Positions 50,126 to 58,861 of a stretch of DNA of 64,000 bases are shown piece by piece. The position numbers and the translations under genes were made by a program. Numbering within the stretch: the first letter of the stretch is position 1; every line of letters begins with the position of its first letter. The stretch is from CAMEON01 sp045531965 (lineage in GTDB: Bacteria > Bacillota > Clostridia > Oscillospirales > CAG-272), in assembly GCA_045531965.1 (NCBI GenBank), contig JAZSFA010000071.1, positions 1-64,000 on the forward strand, read 5' to 3'. Under the pieces are notes generated by a model. It had not been told where the DNA came from. It did no database searches and saw nothing but the letters and a program-made list of their open reading frames with translations.

Positions 50126-50941
50126 ATGTCTCCCTATTTTGACACCCACGCCCACTATTTCGACCGCAAATTCGCCGCCTTGGACGGCGGTGCTGAGGAA
50201 CTGCTGTCCTCCCCCGACTTCCTCTCCAAGGTGCGCGCCGTCATTAACGTGGGCACCAACCTCCAAAACAGCCAAACCGCCGTGGACATGGCAGGGAAGT
50301 ACCCCTTCATGTTCGCCGCTGTGGGCATCCATCCCGAGGACGCCCAAGGATTGCCCGATGGCGCACCCTTGGATCCCGGCACCACGCTGTCCACGCTGTA
50401 TGATTGGGTCAGCGATGCTGACCGCCGCAAGCGGGAGAAAATCGTCGCTATTGGGGAAATCGGTTTGGATTACTATTGGGAGCCCATGGACAAGGATCTT
50501 CAAAAAGTTTTTTTTGAGGGTCAGTTGGACATCGCCCGCCGCGTGGGTCTGCCCGTGATCATCCACGACCGCGAAGCCCATGGGGACTGTTTTGAGACGG
50601 TAATTAGATATCCCGACGTGAGAGGCGTATTCCACGGCTACAGCGGCTCGGCAGAGATGGCGCGTGAGCTTGTAAAGCGTGGCTGGTATATTGCTTTTGG
50701 TGGGACGGTCACCTTTAAAAATGCCCATAGGGTCAGGGAAGTGGCGGCTTCGATTCCTCTCGACCACCTGCTGGTGGAGACGGATTGCCCCTATATGGCA
50801 CCTGTCCCACACCGTGGAAAGGTCTGCCATTCAGCCATGCTCCCCTATGTGGGCGAGGTGCTGGCAGGGCTTCACGGGGTCAGCACGGAGGAGATTTCAA
50901 GGGTGACCACCGAGAATGCCAAAAAACTGTTTGATCTATAA
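50126..50941 (+). CDS. tatD: TatD-family metal-dependent hydrolase (DNase)
   Basis: This 271-residue TIM-barrel protein has the TatD metal motifs: DTHAHYFD (HxH), GEIGLDYYW (Glu), IIHDREAHGD (His), VFHGYSGS (His) and VETDCPYMAPVPHRGK (Asp). TatD proteins are Mg-dependent 3'-5' DNases linked to DNA repair and to quality control. AAAGGAG is six bases before the start at 50126; an upstream in-frame ATG is rejected. A strong terminator follows. Confidence 0.93.
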   Translation: MSPYFDTHAHYFDRKFAALDGGAEELLSSPDFLSKVRAVINVGTNLQNSQTAVDMAGKYPFMFAAVGIHPEDAQGLPDGAPLDPGTTLSTLYDWVSDADRRKREKIVAIGEIGLDYYWEPMDKDLQKVFFEGQLDIARRVGLPVIIHDREAHGDCFETVIRYPDVRGVFHGYSGSAEMARELVKRGWYIAFGGTVTFKNAHRVREVAASIPLDHLLVETDCPYMAPVPHRGKVCHSAMLPYVGEVLAGLHGVSTEEISRVTTENAKKLFDL

Positions 50942-50946
50942 CGTGA

Positions 50947-50976
50947 AAAGTCGGCTCATGAGAGCCGACTTTTTTG
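50947..50976 (+). terminator. tatD terminator
   Basis: Perfect 11-base stem AAAGTCGGCTC/GAGCCGACTTT with loop ATGA, followed by TTT. Confidence 0.93.
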
Positions 50977-50984
50977 CTGAATAA

Positions 50985-51013
50985 AAGGAGAGCCTCCCGA
51001 GGAAGCTCTCCTT
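50985..51013 (-). terminator. terminator after the isomerase-like gene
   Basis: On the minus strand AAGGAGAGC pairs with GCTCTCCTT, followed by TTATT. It faces the tatD terminator between convergent genes. Confidence 0.75.
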
Positions 51014-51025
51014 AAAAACTTTTTG

Positions 51026-51994
51026 TTACGCCCAGCTCATGGTGGTAGGCTTCTCCTCAAAGATGCAAACACCCTTCAAGAATGCCACAGCCTTATAGAG
51101 TCCTTCGTCAATGGTCATGATGCTGTCCTCATGCTCGATGGAGAGCACCTTGTCATAACCACAGAGGCGGAGGTTGGAGATCATGTCTCTCCAGTAGGTC
51201 TCGCCGTTGCCGTAGCCCACGGTGCGGAAGATCCAGGAGCGGTTCAGCTCGTCGGAGTAGTGTTTGGTGTCCAGCACGCCGTTGGCGGCGGTGTTGTACT
51301 TGTCGATCTTGGTGTCCTTGGCGTGGACGTGGTAGATGGCACCCTTCAGCTCGCGGATGGCAGCCACGGGATCCATGCCCTGCCAGACCAGGTGAGAGGG
51401 GTCGAAGTTGGCACCGATCACGGGACCGACGGCCTCACGCAGGCGGAGCAGGGTAGCGGGGTTGTAGACACAGAAGCCGGGGTGCATCTCAAAGGCGATG
51501 TGGGGGACGTTGTGAGACACAGCGAAGGCACCGGCCTCCTTCCAGTAGGGAATGACCTTCTCGTTCCACTGCCAATCCAAGATGGCAAGGAAGTCTTCGG
51601 GCCAAGGGCAGGTGACCCAGTTAGGGTACTTGGCACCCTCGTGATCGCCGGGACAGCCGGAGAAGGTGATGACGGTATCCACGCCCATTTTCTCTGCCAG
51701 CAGAACGGCGTTGCGGAAGTCCTTGTCGAACTGGGCGGCGATGGCCTTGTCAGGGTGGAGGGCGTTGCCATGGGCGGCCAGGGCACAGACCTCTACGTCG
51801 TACTTCTTCAGGGTGGCGATGAACTCGTCGTACTTGGCGGCATCGGCCAAAAGCTCCTCAGGGTTGCAGTGAGCTTTGCCGGGGTAACCGCCCGCGCCCA
51901 GTTCTACGGTGTGGACGCCCATGCCGGTCAGGATCGAGAGGGTCTCGTCCAGGCTCTTGGAGCCGTACAGATTGGCTAAAACACTCAGTTTCAT
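51026..51994 (-). CDS. sugar phosphate isomerase/epimerase family protein
   Basis: This 322-residue TIM-barrel protein belongs to the xylose isomerase-like/AP endonuclease 2 superfamily. Metal ligands are suggested by AFEMHPGF (Glu), ANFDPSHLVWQGM (Asp, His), IYHVHAKD (His) and SIEHEDS (Glu). Members isomerise or epimerise sugars, inositols or keto acids. It is 27 bases after the Gfo/Idh/MocA gene, a very common pair in sugar or inositol breakdown. The substrate is unknown. GAAAGGAAC is upstream of the start. Confidence 0.88.
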   Translation of the reverse strand: MKLSVLANLYGSKSLDETLSILTGMGVHTVELGAGGYPGKAHCNPEELLADAAKYDEFIATLKKYDVEVCALAAHGNALHPDKAIAAQFDKDFRNAVLLAEKMGVDTVITFSGCPGDHEGAKYPNWVTCPWPEDFLAILDWQWNEKVIPYWKEAGAFAVSHNVPHIAFEMHPGFCVYNPATLLRLREAVGPVIGANFDPSHLVWQGMDPVAAIRELKGAIYHVHAKDTKIDKYNTAANGVLDTKHYSDELNRSWIFRTVGYGNGETYWRDMISNLRLCGYDKVLSIEHEDSIMTIDEGLYKAVAFLKGVCIFEEKPTTMSWA

Positions 51995-52021
51995 AGTGGT
52001 GATGTTCCTTTCAATGGTAGA

Positions 52022-53113
52022 TCAGTCGAAGTAGTAGGGCTGTCCCGTCTTGGCGGATTCGTAGATGCCTTCCAAGATGCGGGTAACGGTGAAGGCCTGC
52101 TCGGGCAGCACGCAGGGGTCGGTGTCGGTGACCACGGCGTTGATCCATTGAGCGGCTTCCATGGCTGCAGGATCACCCGTGTTCACACCCTCGTAAAAGG
52201 CCGCGCCCTGGGGATTAAGGGTGGGACGAAGGACATATTGGCTGTTATTGCGGATACCGTTGATGCGGACACCATCGTAGAGGTCAGCACCGGCCTTCGT
52301 ACCGCAAATGCAGGTGGTCGCCTCGCGGACATCCAGCATATTGATGGCCCAAGCGGACTCCAGATTGATGGTTGCACCGTTCTCCATGACGATGAAGCCA
52401 AAGGCGGAGTCTTCTACCGTGAATTTGTCGGGATCCCAGTTGCCCCAGGCGTTACCCTGGTTGGTATCCTTGTTCAGCTTGTGGTAGGAGGTGCCCACGC
52501 AGTACTTGGGCTTGTAGTTATCCATGAGCCACAGGGTCAGATCAAGGGAGTGGGTACCAATATCGATCAAAGGACCACCACCCTGTTCGTACTCGTTGAG
52601 GAACACGCCCCAGGTGGGCACGGCTCTGCGGCGGAGAGCGGTTGCCTTTGCATAGTAGATCTCACCAAAGGTGCCGTCCAGGGCTTCTTTCTTAAGATAC
52701 TGCGCGCCTGCAGCCTGACGAGACTGGTAGCCGATGGTCAGTTTTTTGCCGCTGCGCTTTTGGGCGTCCAGCATTTTCTGCGCCTCGGCTACGTTGATAG
52801 CCATGGGCTTTTCGCACATAACGTGCTTGCCTGCGTCCAGCGCATCCACAGTGATGAAGCTGTGGGAGCGGTTAGGGGTACAGACGTGAACTACCTCGAT
52901 GGACTCGTCAGCCAAAAGATCCTTGTAATTCTCATAGACTTTAGCATCAGGAGTGCCGTACTTAGCCTTAGCGGCTTCGGCACGCTCCACGATGATGTCG
53001 CAGAAGGCGACCAATTCCACGTTAGACAGCTTCTTAAGCGAGGGCATATGTTTGCCGTTGGCAATACCGCCGCAGCCGATGATACCGATGCGAACTGTTC
53101 TGTTGTTGGACAT
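52022..53113 (-). CDS. Gfo/Idh/MocA-family NAD(P)-dependent oxidoreductase
   Basis: This 363-residue protein has an N-terminal Rossmann fold (GIIGCGGIANGKHMPSL) and the family's catalytic Lys motif CEKPMAINV, then the C-terminal beta-sheet domain with LIDIGTHSLDLTLWLM, whose Asp and His usually complete the active site. Members oxidise or reduce sugars, inositols or related polyols. It is the first gene of the pair with the isomerase-like protein. AAAGGAG is upstream of the start. A promoter is seen at 53172-53200. Confidence 0.92.
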   Translation of the reverse strand: MSNNRTVRIGIIGCGGIANGKHMPSLKKLSNVELVAFCDIIVERAEAAKAKYGTPDAKVYENYKDLLADESIEVVHVCTPNRSHSFITVDALDAGKHVMCEKPMAINVAEAQKMLDAQKRSGKKLTIGYQSRQAAGAQYLKKEALDGTFGEIYYAKATALRRRAVPTWGVFLNEYEQGGGPLIDIGTHSLDLTLWLMDNYKPKYCVGTSYHKLNKDTNQGNAWGNWDPDKFTVEDSAFGFIVMENGATINLESAWAINMLDVREATTCICGTKAGADLYDGVRINGIRNNSQYVLRPTLNPQGAAFYEGVNTGDPAAMEAAQWINAVVTDTDPCVLPEQAFTVTRILEGIYESAKTGQPYYFD

Positions 53114-53171
53114 TGTTGTATCTCCTTTTTTATCAAATCCAAAATTCCCCTTATAAATAAGAGTTAACCAT

Positions 53172-53200
53172 ATTTTACCTTATGACGGCTTATTTTTCAA
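53172..53200 (-). promoter_or_regulatory. sigma-A promoter of the Gfo/Idh-isomerase pair
   Basis: On the minus strand TTGAAA (53195-53200), 17 bases, TAAAAT (53172-53177), 58 bases before the start. The rest of the 53114-53324 gap holds a small dyad (GTGCTTTT/AAAAGCAC near 53275) and the terminator below. Confidence 0.6.
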
Positions 53201-53292
53201 TGCCTTTTGTAAAACCTATGAAAATTCATGGATTTACACAATTTGTGATGAGAAATTTTGTGCAAAAATCAAGTGTGCTTTTATCAAAAAGC

Positions 53293-53318
53293 ACAGCCTT
53301 CTCCAAGGAGAAGGCTGT
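53293..53318 (-). terminator. terminator after the GH99/71-like gene
   Basis: Twelve-base perfect arms ACAGCCTTCTCC/GGAGAAGGCTGT, followed on the minus strand by GCTTTTTG. Confidence 0.82.
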
Positions 53319-53324
53319 AGGGAA

Positions 53325-56195
53325 TCATTTCTTCTTTTTGATTAGTGAGGGCAAGGCGATGATGGTATAAGCGCAAAGACCCAGCACTGCGCCTGTGACC
53401 ACAATCATGATTTTGAGACGAGTAGAGTAGACATAGGTTTGAGGATCGTCCTTGGTGTTGGGAGCTGGCTCTGTCTCGCTGATGTGGGGGATGCTCTCCT
53501 CGGGGGTCGTGTCGGGGGTGGTTTCTTGCTCAGGACGCTCCATACCGGGCAGAGGCTCGGACTCCTTGCGTGCAGGCTCACTGCCGCCATCAGCCGTCAG
53601 AAGAATGTAAGTATCGGTGGTCACAGCATCAGCACCCTGCCCCTCGGGGCAAACATACAGGTAAGCGTAACGGTCATTGGGGGCAGTGTCACCCAAATCC
53701 ATAAATTCCATGACTTCGCCGTTCTGAGTCGAGTTGTCCGCCCATTTGAAACTGAAGGTAGTTGCAGTACCCTTTACACCGATGGCAGACTTGGCAAGAC
53801 GAATGACCATTTGATTGCCGTCCACGGTGTAGAGTGCCTGACCGACATGACGACCCGCCCAGCCGTCAGCAAGGGTTTCCAAGGAGACATAGTGACTGTC
53901 TCTTGCGCGGTTGAGGGCGAAATCAAAGCCTTCCCAGCCCGTGGTGTGGTCATTGTCGATATCAACATACAGGTTCATCCAAGCAGAGCTATCGTCTACG
54001 ATCACGTCCTCGGCGGTCTCGACCATAAAGTAAAGATACTGTGCGTCCTGGGATACCTTAGCAGAAACGAGATCGTTCCGTCCTGTACTGTTGACGTAGG
54101 TCAGGTTGTTGAAGAAGCCTGCCTCACTTCTCCAAGCGGTATCGCCCTTGTTGTCGCCATAGGCAGGGGTGACGGTCTCCCAGAGGGCGGCGTTACCCAG
54201 CGTAATGGAGGTTTGACCACCTGCCTCCGTGACCTTGCCCAAGCCCTTGAACTCTCGAATATAGGAGGCCATCTGGTAGTAGAAATTGTCACCAAAACCC
54301 ACGGTGCCGCCATCGCGCAGACGCATAGGCTCGGCATCACGAGAGTATTCGGTATTGAACTGATCTACGAACTGATAACCGGGATCCGGGATGCCTGCGA
54401 AGGTCTCATAACCGCTACTGGAATGGTTTAGACCTGCAATCCACTCGTTCCAGCCTGTGATCACGACTATGTCGGGATCGTAGTGCTTGACAGCTTCAAA
54501 CTGGAAAGCAAAGCCAAGTCCTGCGCCTGAATCTAAGGAGAAACCGAAGTCCTCGTTTGAAATTTCGGGGAACTGAGTATTGAGGTAAGAACGACCTTTG
54601 CTGGTGGTGGGATGATGACCCACGCAAAGGGCAAGCTGCTCGAAATTGCCATTGATGTCACGGCCCGGACCGCCGTTGTAGTAGCGGAAGCTATTGTTGA
54701 TCCGGCGGTATTCTTGGAGCCAGTTCCAACTGCCATCCTGATCTTTCCATGCCCAGCAGTCACGGACGGTGAAGGTGTCGTGGATCCAGTTTTCCAGCTC
54801 GCCTGCATTTTGTACTGCGCTACAGAGGGTCAGAGGTTTGCCTTGGTATTGATAAAAGAGCTCACCGTACTTATCAAATCCCTCCTCAGAGTAGATACTG
54901 CCTCGGAGAGCGCCCATGACAGCGCCGTAAGAGCCCGCGCTGAACACACAGATATCGGGAGTACTGCCGCCTTTCTCGCGAATGGCAAGCCAAGTATCGA
55001 GAAGTGTTGTCAGCCCCTCAGGATAGTAGGCACCGTTGGTGAAATCAAGGAAAATGAAATCCACGCCTGCGGCTTCCAGCTGATAAGCGTGCTTGCGGAA
55101 GACCCATTCGTCGGTGTTCTTATAGTAGCCAAAATAGGGCTCGCTCCAGAAGTAGGAGCCGCTGTTCTCTGTATTGGACAGATGGGATTTCAGCCCGTCC
55201 AGACCGCTGTCAAGGAAGATTTTGGTGTTATCCTTGATGAACTCGCTGTCATCACCTGTCTGGCAGAGGAAGTAGAAGAGACCTACCTGCTTTTCTTCAC
55301 GCACCTCCACGTTTGTGGGGGTGGTGCGGTCTCGGTCGTCGGTAGCCACCCAAGTGGTATAATCGATCTCGGAGGTGACACGCTCACCGTCGGTGCGGGT
55401 CAGGGTACTGTGGGTAAAGGACAAATTATCCAGCGTACCCTCCATGCTGTCGGCGTGGAGGGTGAAATAGCCGGCGGCTCTTACAGCGGTGCTGTCGATC
55501 GAACCCATGGTGTTGTTCTCAGCGGTTAACACCGCGAGCGCGCCATCATAGGCGTCATAGGTAACGATGCAGATCAAGGTGTCACCGTTATAGACCTTGA
55601 TGTTCTCCACGTTGTCCTTGAAGGTCAGTTTGCCCATAGAAGTTACACCGTCCATGCTGACGGTGGTGGAGAAGCCGCTTTCGGGCTCAGTAACCGTCAC
55701 GTTGCCTGTGCCGTCAAAGATAAACCAAATACCCCTGTGATCAGGAGAGGTGGCACTGCGTGAAAGGCGGAGTCCTACCGACAGTTTGCCGCCTGTGACG
55801 TTAGCATCCACGGACATCTCGCCGCCCTTGATGCCGTAATCGTCACCAAGGAAGATGGCAGAACCGAAGGAGAAAGTTTTGCCTTCCGCGCAGGACAGGG
55901 TCTTGCCATCGAAGATCATGTTTGTACGTAGAGAGGCGGTGGCAAGGTTTTCATCGCGGGAGTAGTCGGTGATCTCTGTTTTGGTAAAATCGTAGGTCAG
56001 GGTCTGTGTGTCTGTTTCGATCCAATGATAGTTTCTGCCATCGTGGGTGATACTCACAGCGGGTAGACTGACTGAGGGATCTCCTGCGCCGGCAGAGGGC
56101 AGAAGCGCTATACTCGATGCTGTCAAAAGCAGGGAAAGCATCAGCGCACCGCAGACGAGCTTTACCCTCGGCTTTCTATGGATGGTGTGCTTCAT
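53325..56195 (-). CDS. large surface protein with GH99/GH71-like domain and C-terminal anchor
   Basis: This 956-residue exported protein has a signal peptide (about 1-37), a beta-sandwich region (about 45-290, laminin-G-like), a TIM-barrel-like region (about 310-660), another sandwich (about 690-860) and an acidic Pro/Thr linker before a C-terminal membrane helix and KKKK. The barrel carries the WSEPYFGYYKNTDEWVFRKH and AGVDFIFLDFTNG segments and IVVITGWNEWIAG, typical of GH71/GH99-like glycosidases. The sandwich after it resembles CBM9-type binding modules. It probably acts on polysaccharide outside the cell. Its start is seven bases after the stop of the upstream gene, so the two are coupled. 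Confidence 0.75.
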   Translation of the reverse strand: MKHTIHRKPRVKLVCGALMLSLLLTASSIALLPSAGAGDPSVSLPAVSITHDGRNYHWIETDTQTLTYDFTKTEITDYSRDENLATASLRTNMIFDGKTLSCAEGKTFSFGSAIFLGDDYGIKGGEMSVDANVTGGKLSVGLRLSRSATSPDHRGIWFIFDGTGNVTVTEPESGFSTTVSMDGVTSMGKLTFKDNVENIKVYNGDTLICIVTYDAYDGALAVLTAENNTMGSIDSTAVRAAGYFTLHADSMEGTLDNLSFTHSTLTRTDGERVTSEIDYTTWVATDDRDRTTPTNVEVREEKQVGLFYFLCQTGDDSEFIKDNTKIFLDSGLDGLKSHLSNTENSGSYFWSEPYFGYYKNTDEWVFRKHAYQLEAAGVDFIFLDFTNGAYYPEGLTTLLDTWLAIREKGGSTPDICVFSAGSYGAVMGALRGSIYSEEGFDKYGELFYQYQGKPLTLCSAVQNAGELENWIHDTFTVRDCWAWKDQDGSWNWLQEYRRINNSFRYYNGGPGRDINGNFEQLALCVGHHPTTSKGRSYLNTQFPEISNEDFGFSLDSGAGLGFAFQFEAVKHYDPDIVVITGWNEWIAGLNHSSSGYETFAGIPDPGYQFVDQFNTEYSRDAEPMRLRDGGTVGFGDNFYYQMASYIREFKGLGKVTEAGGQTSITLGNAALWETVTPAYGDNKGDTAWRSEAGFFNNLTYVNSTGRNDLVSAKVSQDAQYLYFMVETAEDVIVDDSSAWMNLYVDIDNDHTTGWEGFDFALNRARDSHYVSLETLADGWAGRHVGQALYTVDGNQMVIRLAKSAIGVKGTATTFSFKWADNSTQNGEVMEFMDLGDTAPNDRYAYLYVCPEGQGADAVTTDTYILLTADGGSEPARKESEPLPGMERPEQETTPDTTPEESIPHISETEPAPNTKDDPQTYVYSTRLKIMIVVTGAVLGLCAYTIIALPSLIKKKK

Positions 56196-56202
56196 AACGC
56201 AC

Positions 56203-57315
56203 TCACTTTCTCACCTTGACGGTGACGTAGCCTGCGGTGATACCCACGGCGACCAACATGACGGCAATGAGGATCCAGACAGCCAAGGAGTCGTTTATCA
56301 CCTGTGGACCGGGCGTGACGGTAGGTGTGGTTTCGCCTTGAGTTCCAATGAATTCTTCAATGGTGGATTCGGCATCGGTCTGCTTTTCGGTGGGCGCTTC
56401 AGTAGGCGCGTCTGTGGGCGCTTCAGTAGGTGCTTCTGTGGGAGCCTCGGTAGGGGCTTCGGTTTCGACATGGGAAGTGTCACCCATGATCTTTACGTTA
56501 TCCACAACAATGTTTGCCACGCGGGTAGCCCAGCCTATGGTAGAACCGTTGACCATGACCAAGGTGTCGTTATAGGAGGCAAGTTCGGTGCCATCAGCGG
56601 CGTATAAAGTGGCATTGTCAAAACAGACTTCGCTGATGCCCAACTTGCCATAGCTTTTGCCGGGATTGGAGAAGAAAATTTTGCACATAAGGGTGTCAGC
56701 TACGTAAACGGCGATCTCATCTGTACCGTTATCCTCTACGCGTAGGTTTACGTATTTACCGCTGTTAAAGGATACGCCCGCGGGGGGATTGAACCAATAA
56801 GTGTTGTTTTTCACCTTTTCCGGCTGGGTTTCGTCATAGGTTTTGACGTTGATGCCCAAACCGTTACTGTTGGGATAGATCAGAAGACCGCTTCTGTTGA
56901 TGGAGTTATCTGCGTCTCCGTCAGCTTCATAATAAGCAGCATTGTTCTTGGGGGTACGGACAAAAAAGCCGGCTTGCACCTTGCCTTGGGATTCCAGCAC
57001 ATCTACTGAGAAGGTGTACGCACCCTGAACGGGCTTTTTGGTGGCGATCTGAGTAAACACGTGGGACATGAGGTTCAGGTTGCCCGAGGTGTCCTCTTGA
57101 ACTCTGATGAAGCCGTCACCGATGGTTTGCGCGTCCACTTCAAAAAACTCGGGCATAAGCGTGGACTTACCGTCCACATCTGCCTCGTATTCATCGAAAT
57201 TTTCTTCAAATAATATGACCATATCGGAGGCATCAGCGGCGGATATGCCCAACATAGATATACAGCCAAGCAAGAGACAAGCAGTCAAAATAAGAACAGG
57301 AAGCTTTCTTTTCAT
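56203..57315 (-). CDS. secreted protein with TEAP repeats and C-terminal anchor
   Basis: This 370-residue exported protein has a signal sequence (about 1-27; an LLGC at Cys18 could make it a lipoprotein), a laminin-G or DUF1080-like beta-sandwich (about 30-275), then a tandem TEAP/TDAP repeat linker (about 283-310), and a C-terminal membrane helix with basic tail. Function is unknown; the sandwich may bind glycans. It is followed after seven bases by the large GH99/71-like surface protein with a similar plan, so they may form one surface complex. AAAGGAG is upstream of the start. Confidence 0.72.
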   Translation of the reverse strand: MKRKLPVLILTACLLLGCISMLGISAADASDMVILFEENFDEYEADVDGKSTLMPEFFEVDAQTIGDGFIRVQEDTSGNLNLMSHVFTQIATKKPVQGAYTFSVDVLESQGKVQAGFFVRTPKNNAAYYEADGDADNSINRSGLLIYPNSNGLGINVKTYDETQPEKVKNNTYWFNPPAGVSFNSGKYVNLRVEDNGTDEIAVYVADTLMCKIFFSNPGKSYGKLGISEVCFDNATLYAADGTELASYNDTLVMVNGSTIGWATRVANIVVDNVKIMGDTSHVETEAPTEAPTEAPTEAPTDAPTEAPTEKQTDAESTIEEFIGTQGETTPTVTPGPQVINDSLAVWILIAVMLVAVGITAGYVTVKVRK

Positions 57316-57338
57316 GGGAAACTCCTTTCAATAAAAAA

Positions 57339-57368
57339 GCCCGCGGTGTGCATTAGGAACCTTCGGGC
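57339..57368 (-). terminator. terminator upstream of the TEAP-repeat gene
   Basis: On the minus strand GCCCG pairs with CGGGC around an inner GGT/ACC pairing, followed by TTTTTTATTG. It would end transcription coming from the melA-like gene. Confidence 0.65.
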
Positions 57369-57440
57369 GTGAAAAAATATGGGAAAGGGGCAAAAACTTC
57401 GGTGGCATAGCATGACTTGTTGTTGTTAAAAAGCTTGAGT

Positions 57441-57470
57441 TGGGGAACTTCATTTAAGAAGTTCCCCAAA
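57441..57470 (-). repeat. dispersed palindromic element, copy 6 (terminator-like)
   Basis: TTGGGGAACTTC pairs with GAAGTTCCCCAA around a six-base loop, right after the GH4 stop at 57478. The stem matches the repeat family; the downstream tag is replaced by CTCAAGCTTTTT, so it may be a terminator alone. Confidence 0.65.
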
Positions 57471-57477
57471 ATCGTAA

Positions 57478-58797
57478 TCAGAAAATGGGATATCCGGCTT
57501 TCTCGTGTGCCTCGATCAGCTCGTCGCACATAGCAACGATCTCGTCGGTCGACAGTTCGGCGCCTGTGTGAGGCTCCATCATGGCAGCCTGATACAGGGT
57601 CTCGCGCTTACCCGTGTGAGCGGCCTCGATGGTTAACATCTGGGGGTAGATGTTGGAGGCGTTCATGGCGGCAAGCTGGAGGGGCAGCTCGCCCACGTGG
57701 GTGGGGGTGATGCCGTTGTTGTCCACAAGGCAGGGAACCTCAACGCAAGCGTCCCAGGGCAGGTTGGAGATGCAACCGTGGTTCAGCACGTTACCGCCGA
57801 TCTTGTAGGGCGTGTTGGTGACGATAGCTTCCATGATATGAGAAGCGTATTCCAGGGAGCGGGTGTGCTGGACGTTGCCACCTGCCATCAGCTCTTCCTT
57901 CTGCTTTTGCCAGCCTGCAATCTGGTTCACACAACGGCGAGGATACTCGTCTAGCGGGATGTTGAATTTTTCGATCAGGTCGGGACGGTTGGGCTTAATA
58001 TAGAAAGCATTGTACTCGGCATTGTGCTCCGAGCTTTCTGTACAGTAATAACCGAGCTTATCAATGTAGTCGAAACGCACCATATCGTTGTGCTTTTCGG
58101 TGGCGTTCTTCTCCTTAGCGCGGCGTCGGATCTCGGGATAAAGGTCGTTGCCGTTCTTGTCCTTGATCTCAAGGAGCCAAGCCATATGGTTAATACCTGC
58201 GATCTTGGACTGGGAGCCCTCGATCAGCTCGGGCATACCCACACCGTGAAGGATGGCGGGGACGCAGACCTGTACGCTGTGGCAAAGACCGACGGTCTTG
58301 ATGCCGGTGTGTCTCTGCATATAGCCGGCAAGGATCGCCATGGGGTTGGTATAGTTAAGGAACCATGCGTCGGGACAGACCTCTTCCATGTCACGGGCGA
58401 AACCCTTGAGGACATGGATGGTTCTCATACCGCGCATGATACCGCCGATGCCCAAAGTGTCGGCGATGGTCTGACGGAGACCATACTTCTTGGGGATCTC
58501 AAAGTCAATAATGGTACAAGGATCGTAGAGACCTACCTGGATGGCGTCTACTACGAAGTTGGCGCCACGAAGAGCTTCTTTACGCTGTTCCACGCCAAGA
58601 TACTTCTTGACGGTCGCGCGTCCCTGGTTGATGGAGTTGTTCATGGCGGTGATGAGGAGGTAAGACTCCTCGAGTCTCGCGGGATCAATGTCATACAACG
58701 CAATCTCTACGTCGTGGAACGCGGGGCAAAGCATGGTGTCGCCGAGGACGTTCTTGGAAAAAACGGTGCTACCTGCACCCATGAAGGTTACTTTCAT
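57478..58797 (-). CDS. GH4-family alpha-galactosidase
   Basis: GH4 enzymes cleave glycosides by an NAD- and Mn-dependent redox-elimination mechanism. The 439-residue cytoplasmic protein has the front Rossmann motif GAGSTVFSKNVLGD, NYTNPMAILAGYMQR, the Cys-His region GLCHSVQVC and the second His in GINHMAW, the pattern of the MelA-type alpha-galactosidases rather than phospho-glycosidases. It follows a GH78-like gene on the same strand (64 bases), suggesting that galactose and rhamnose occur in the same oligosaccharide. AAGGAG is six bases before the start. Confidence 0.87.
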   Translation of the reverse strand: MKVTFMGAGSTVFSKNVLGDTMLCPAFHDVEIALYDIDPARLEESYLLITAMNNSINQGRATVKKYLGVEQRKEALRGANFVVDAIQVGLYDPCTIIDFEIPKKYGLRQTIADTLGIGGIMRGMRTIHVLKGFARDMEEVCPDAWFLNYTNPMAILAGYMQRHTGIKTVGLCHSVQVCVPAILHGVGMPELIEGSQSKIAGINHMAWLLEIKDKNGNDLYPEIRRRAKEKNATEKHNDMVRFDYIDKLGYYCTESSEHNAEYNAFYIKPNRPDLIEKFNIPLDEYPRRCVNQIAGWQKQKEELMAGGNVQHTRSLEYASHIMEAIVTNTPYKIGGNVLNHGCISNLPWDACVEVPCLVDNNGITPTHVGELPLQLAAMNASNIYPQMLTIEAAHTGKRETLYQAAMMEPHTGAELSTDEIVAMCDELIEAHEKAGYPIF

Positions 58798-58861
58798 GAT
58801 GGACTCCTTTTCGTTTATGATTTTTAACGGGTCAACAGGGCAGTACCCTTGTATTTTTCCC

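Noticed and set aside
56380..56465. short tandem repeats
   Set aside because: They encode the TEAP linker of the surface protein, not a CRISPR or regulatory repeat.
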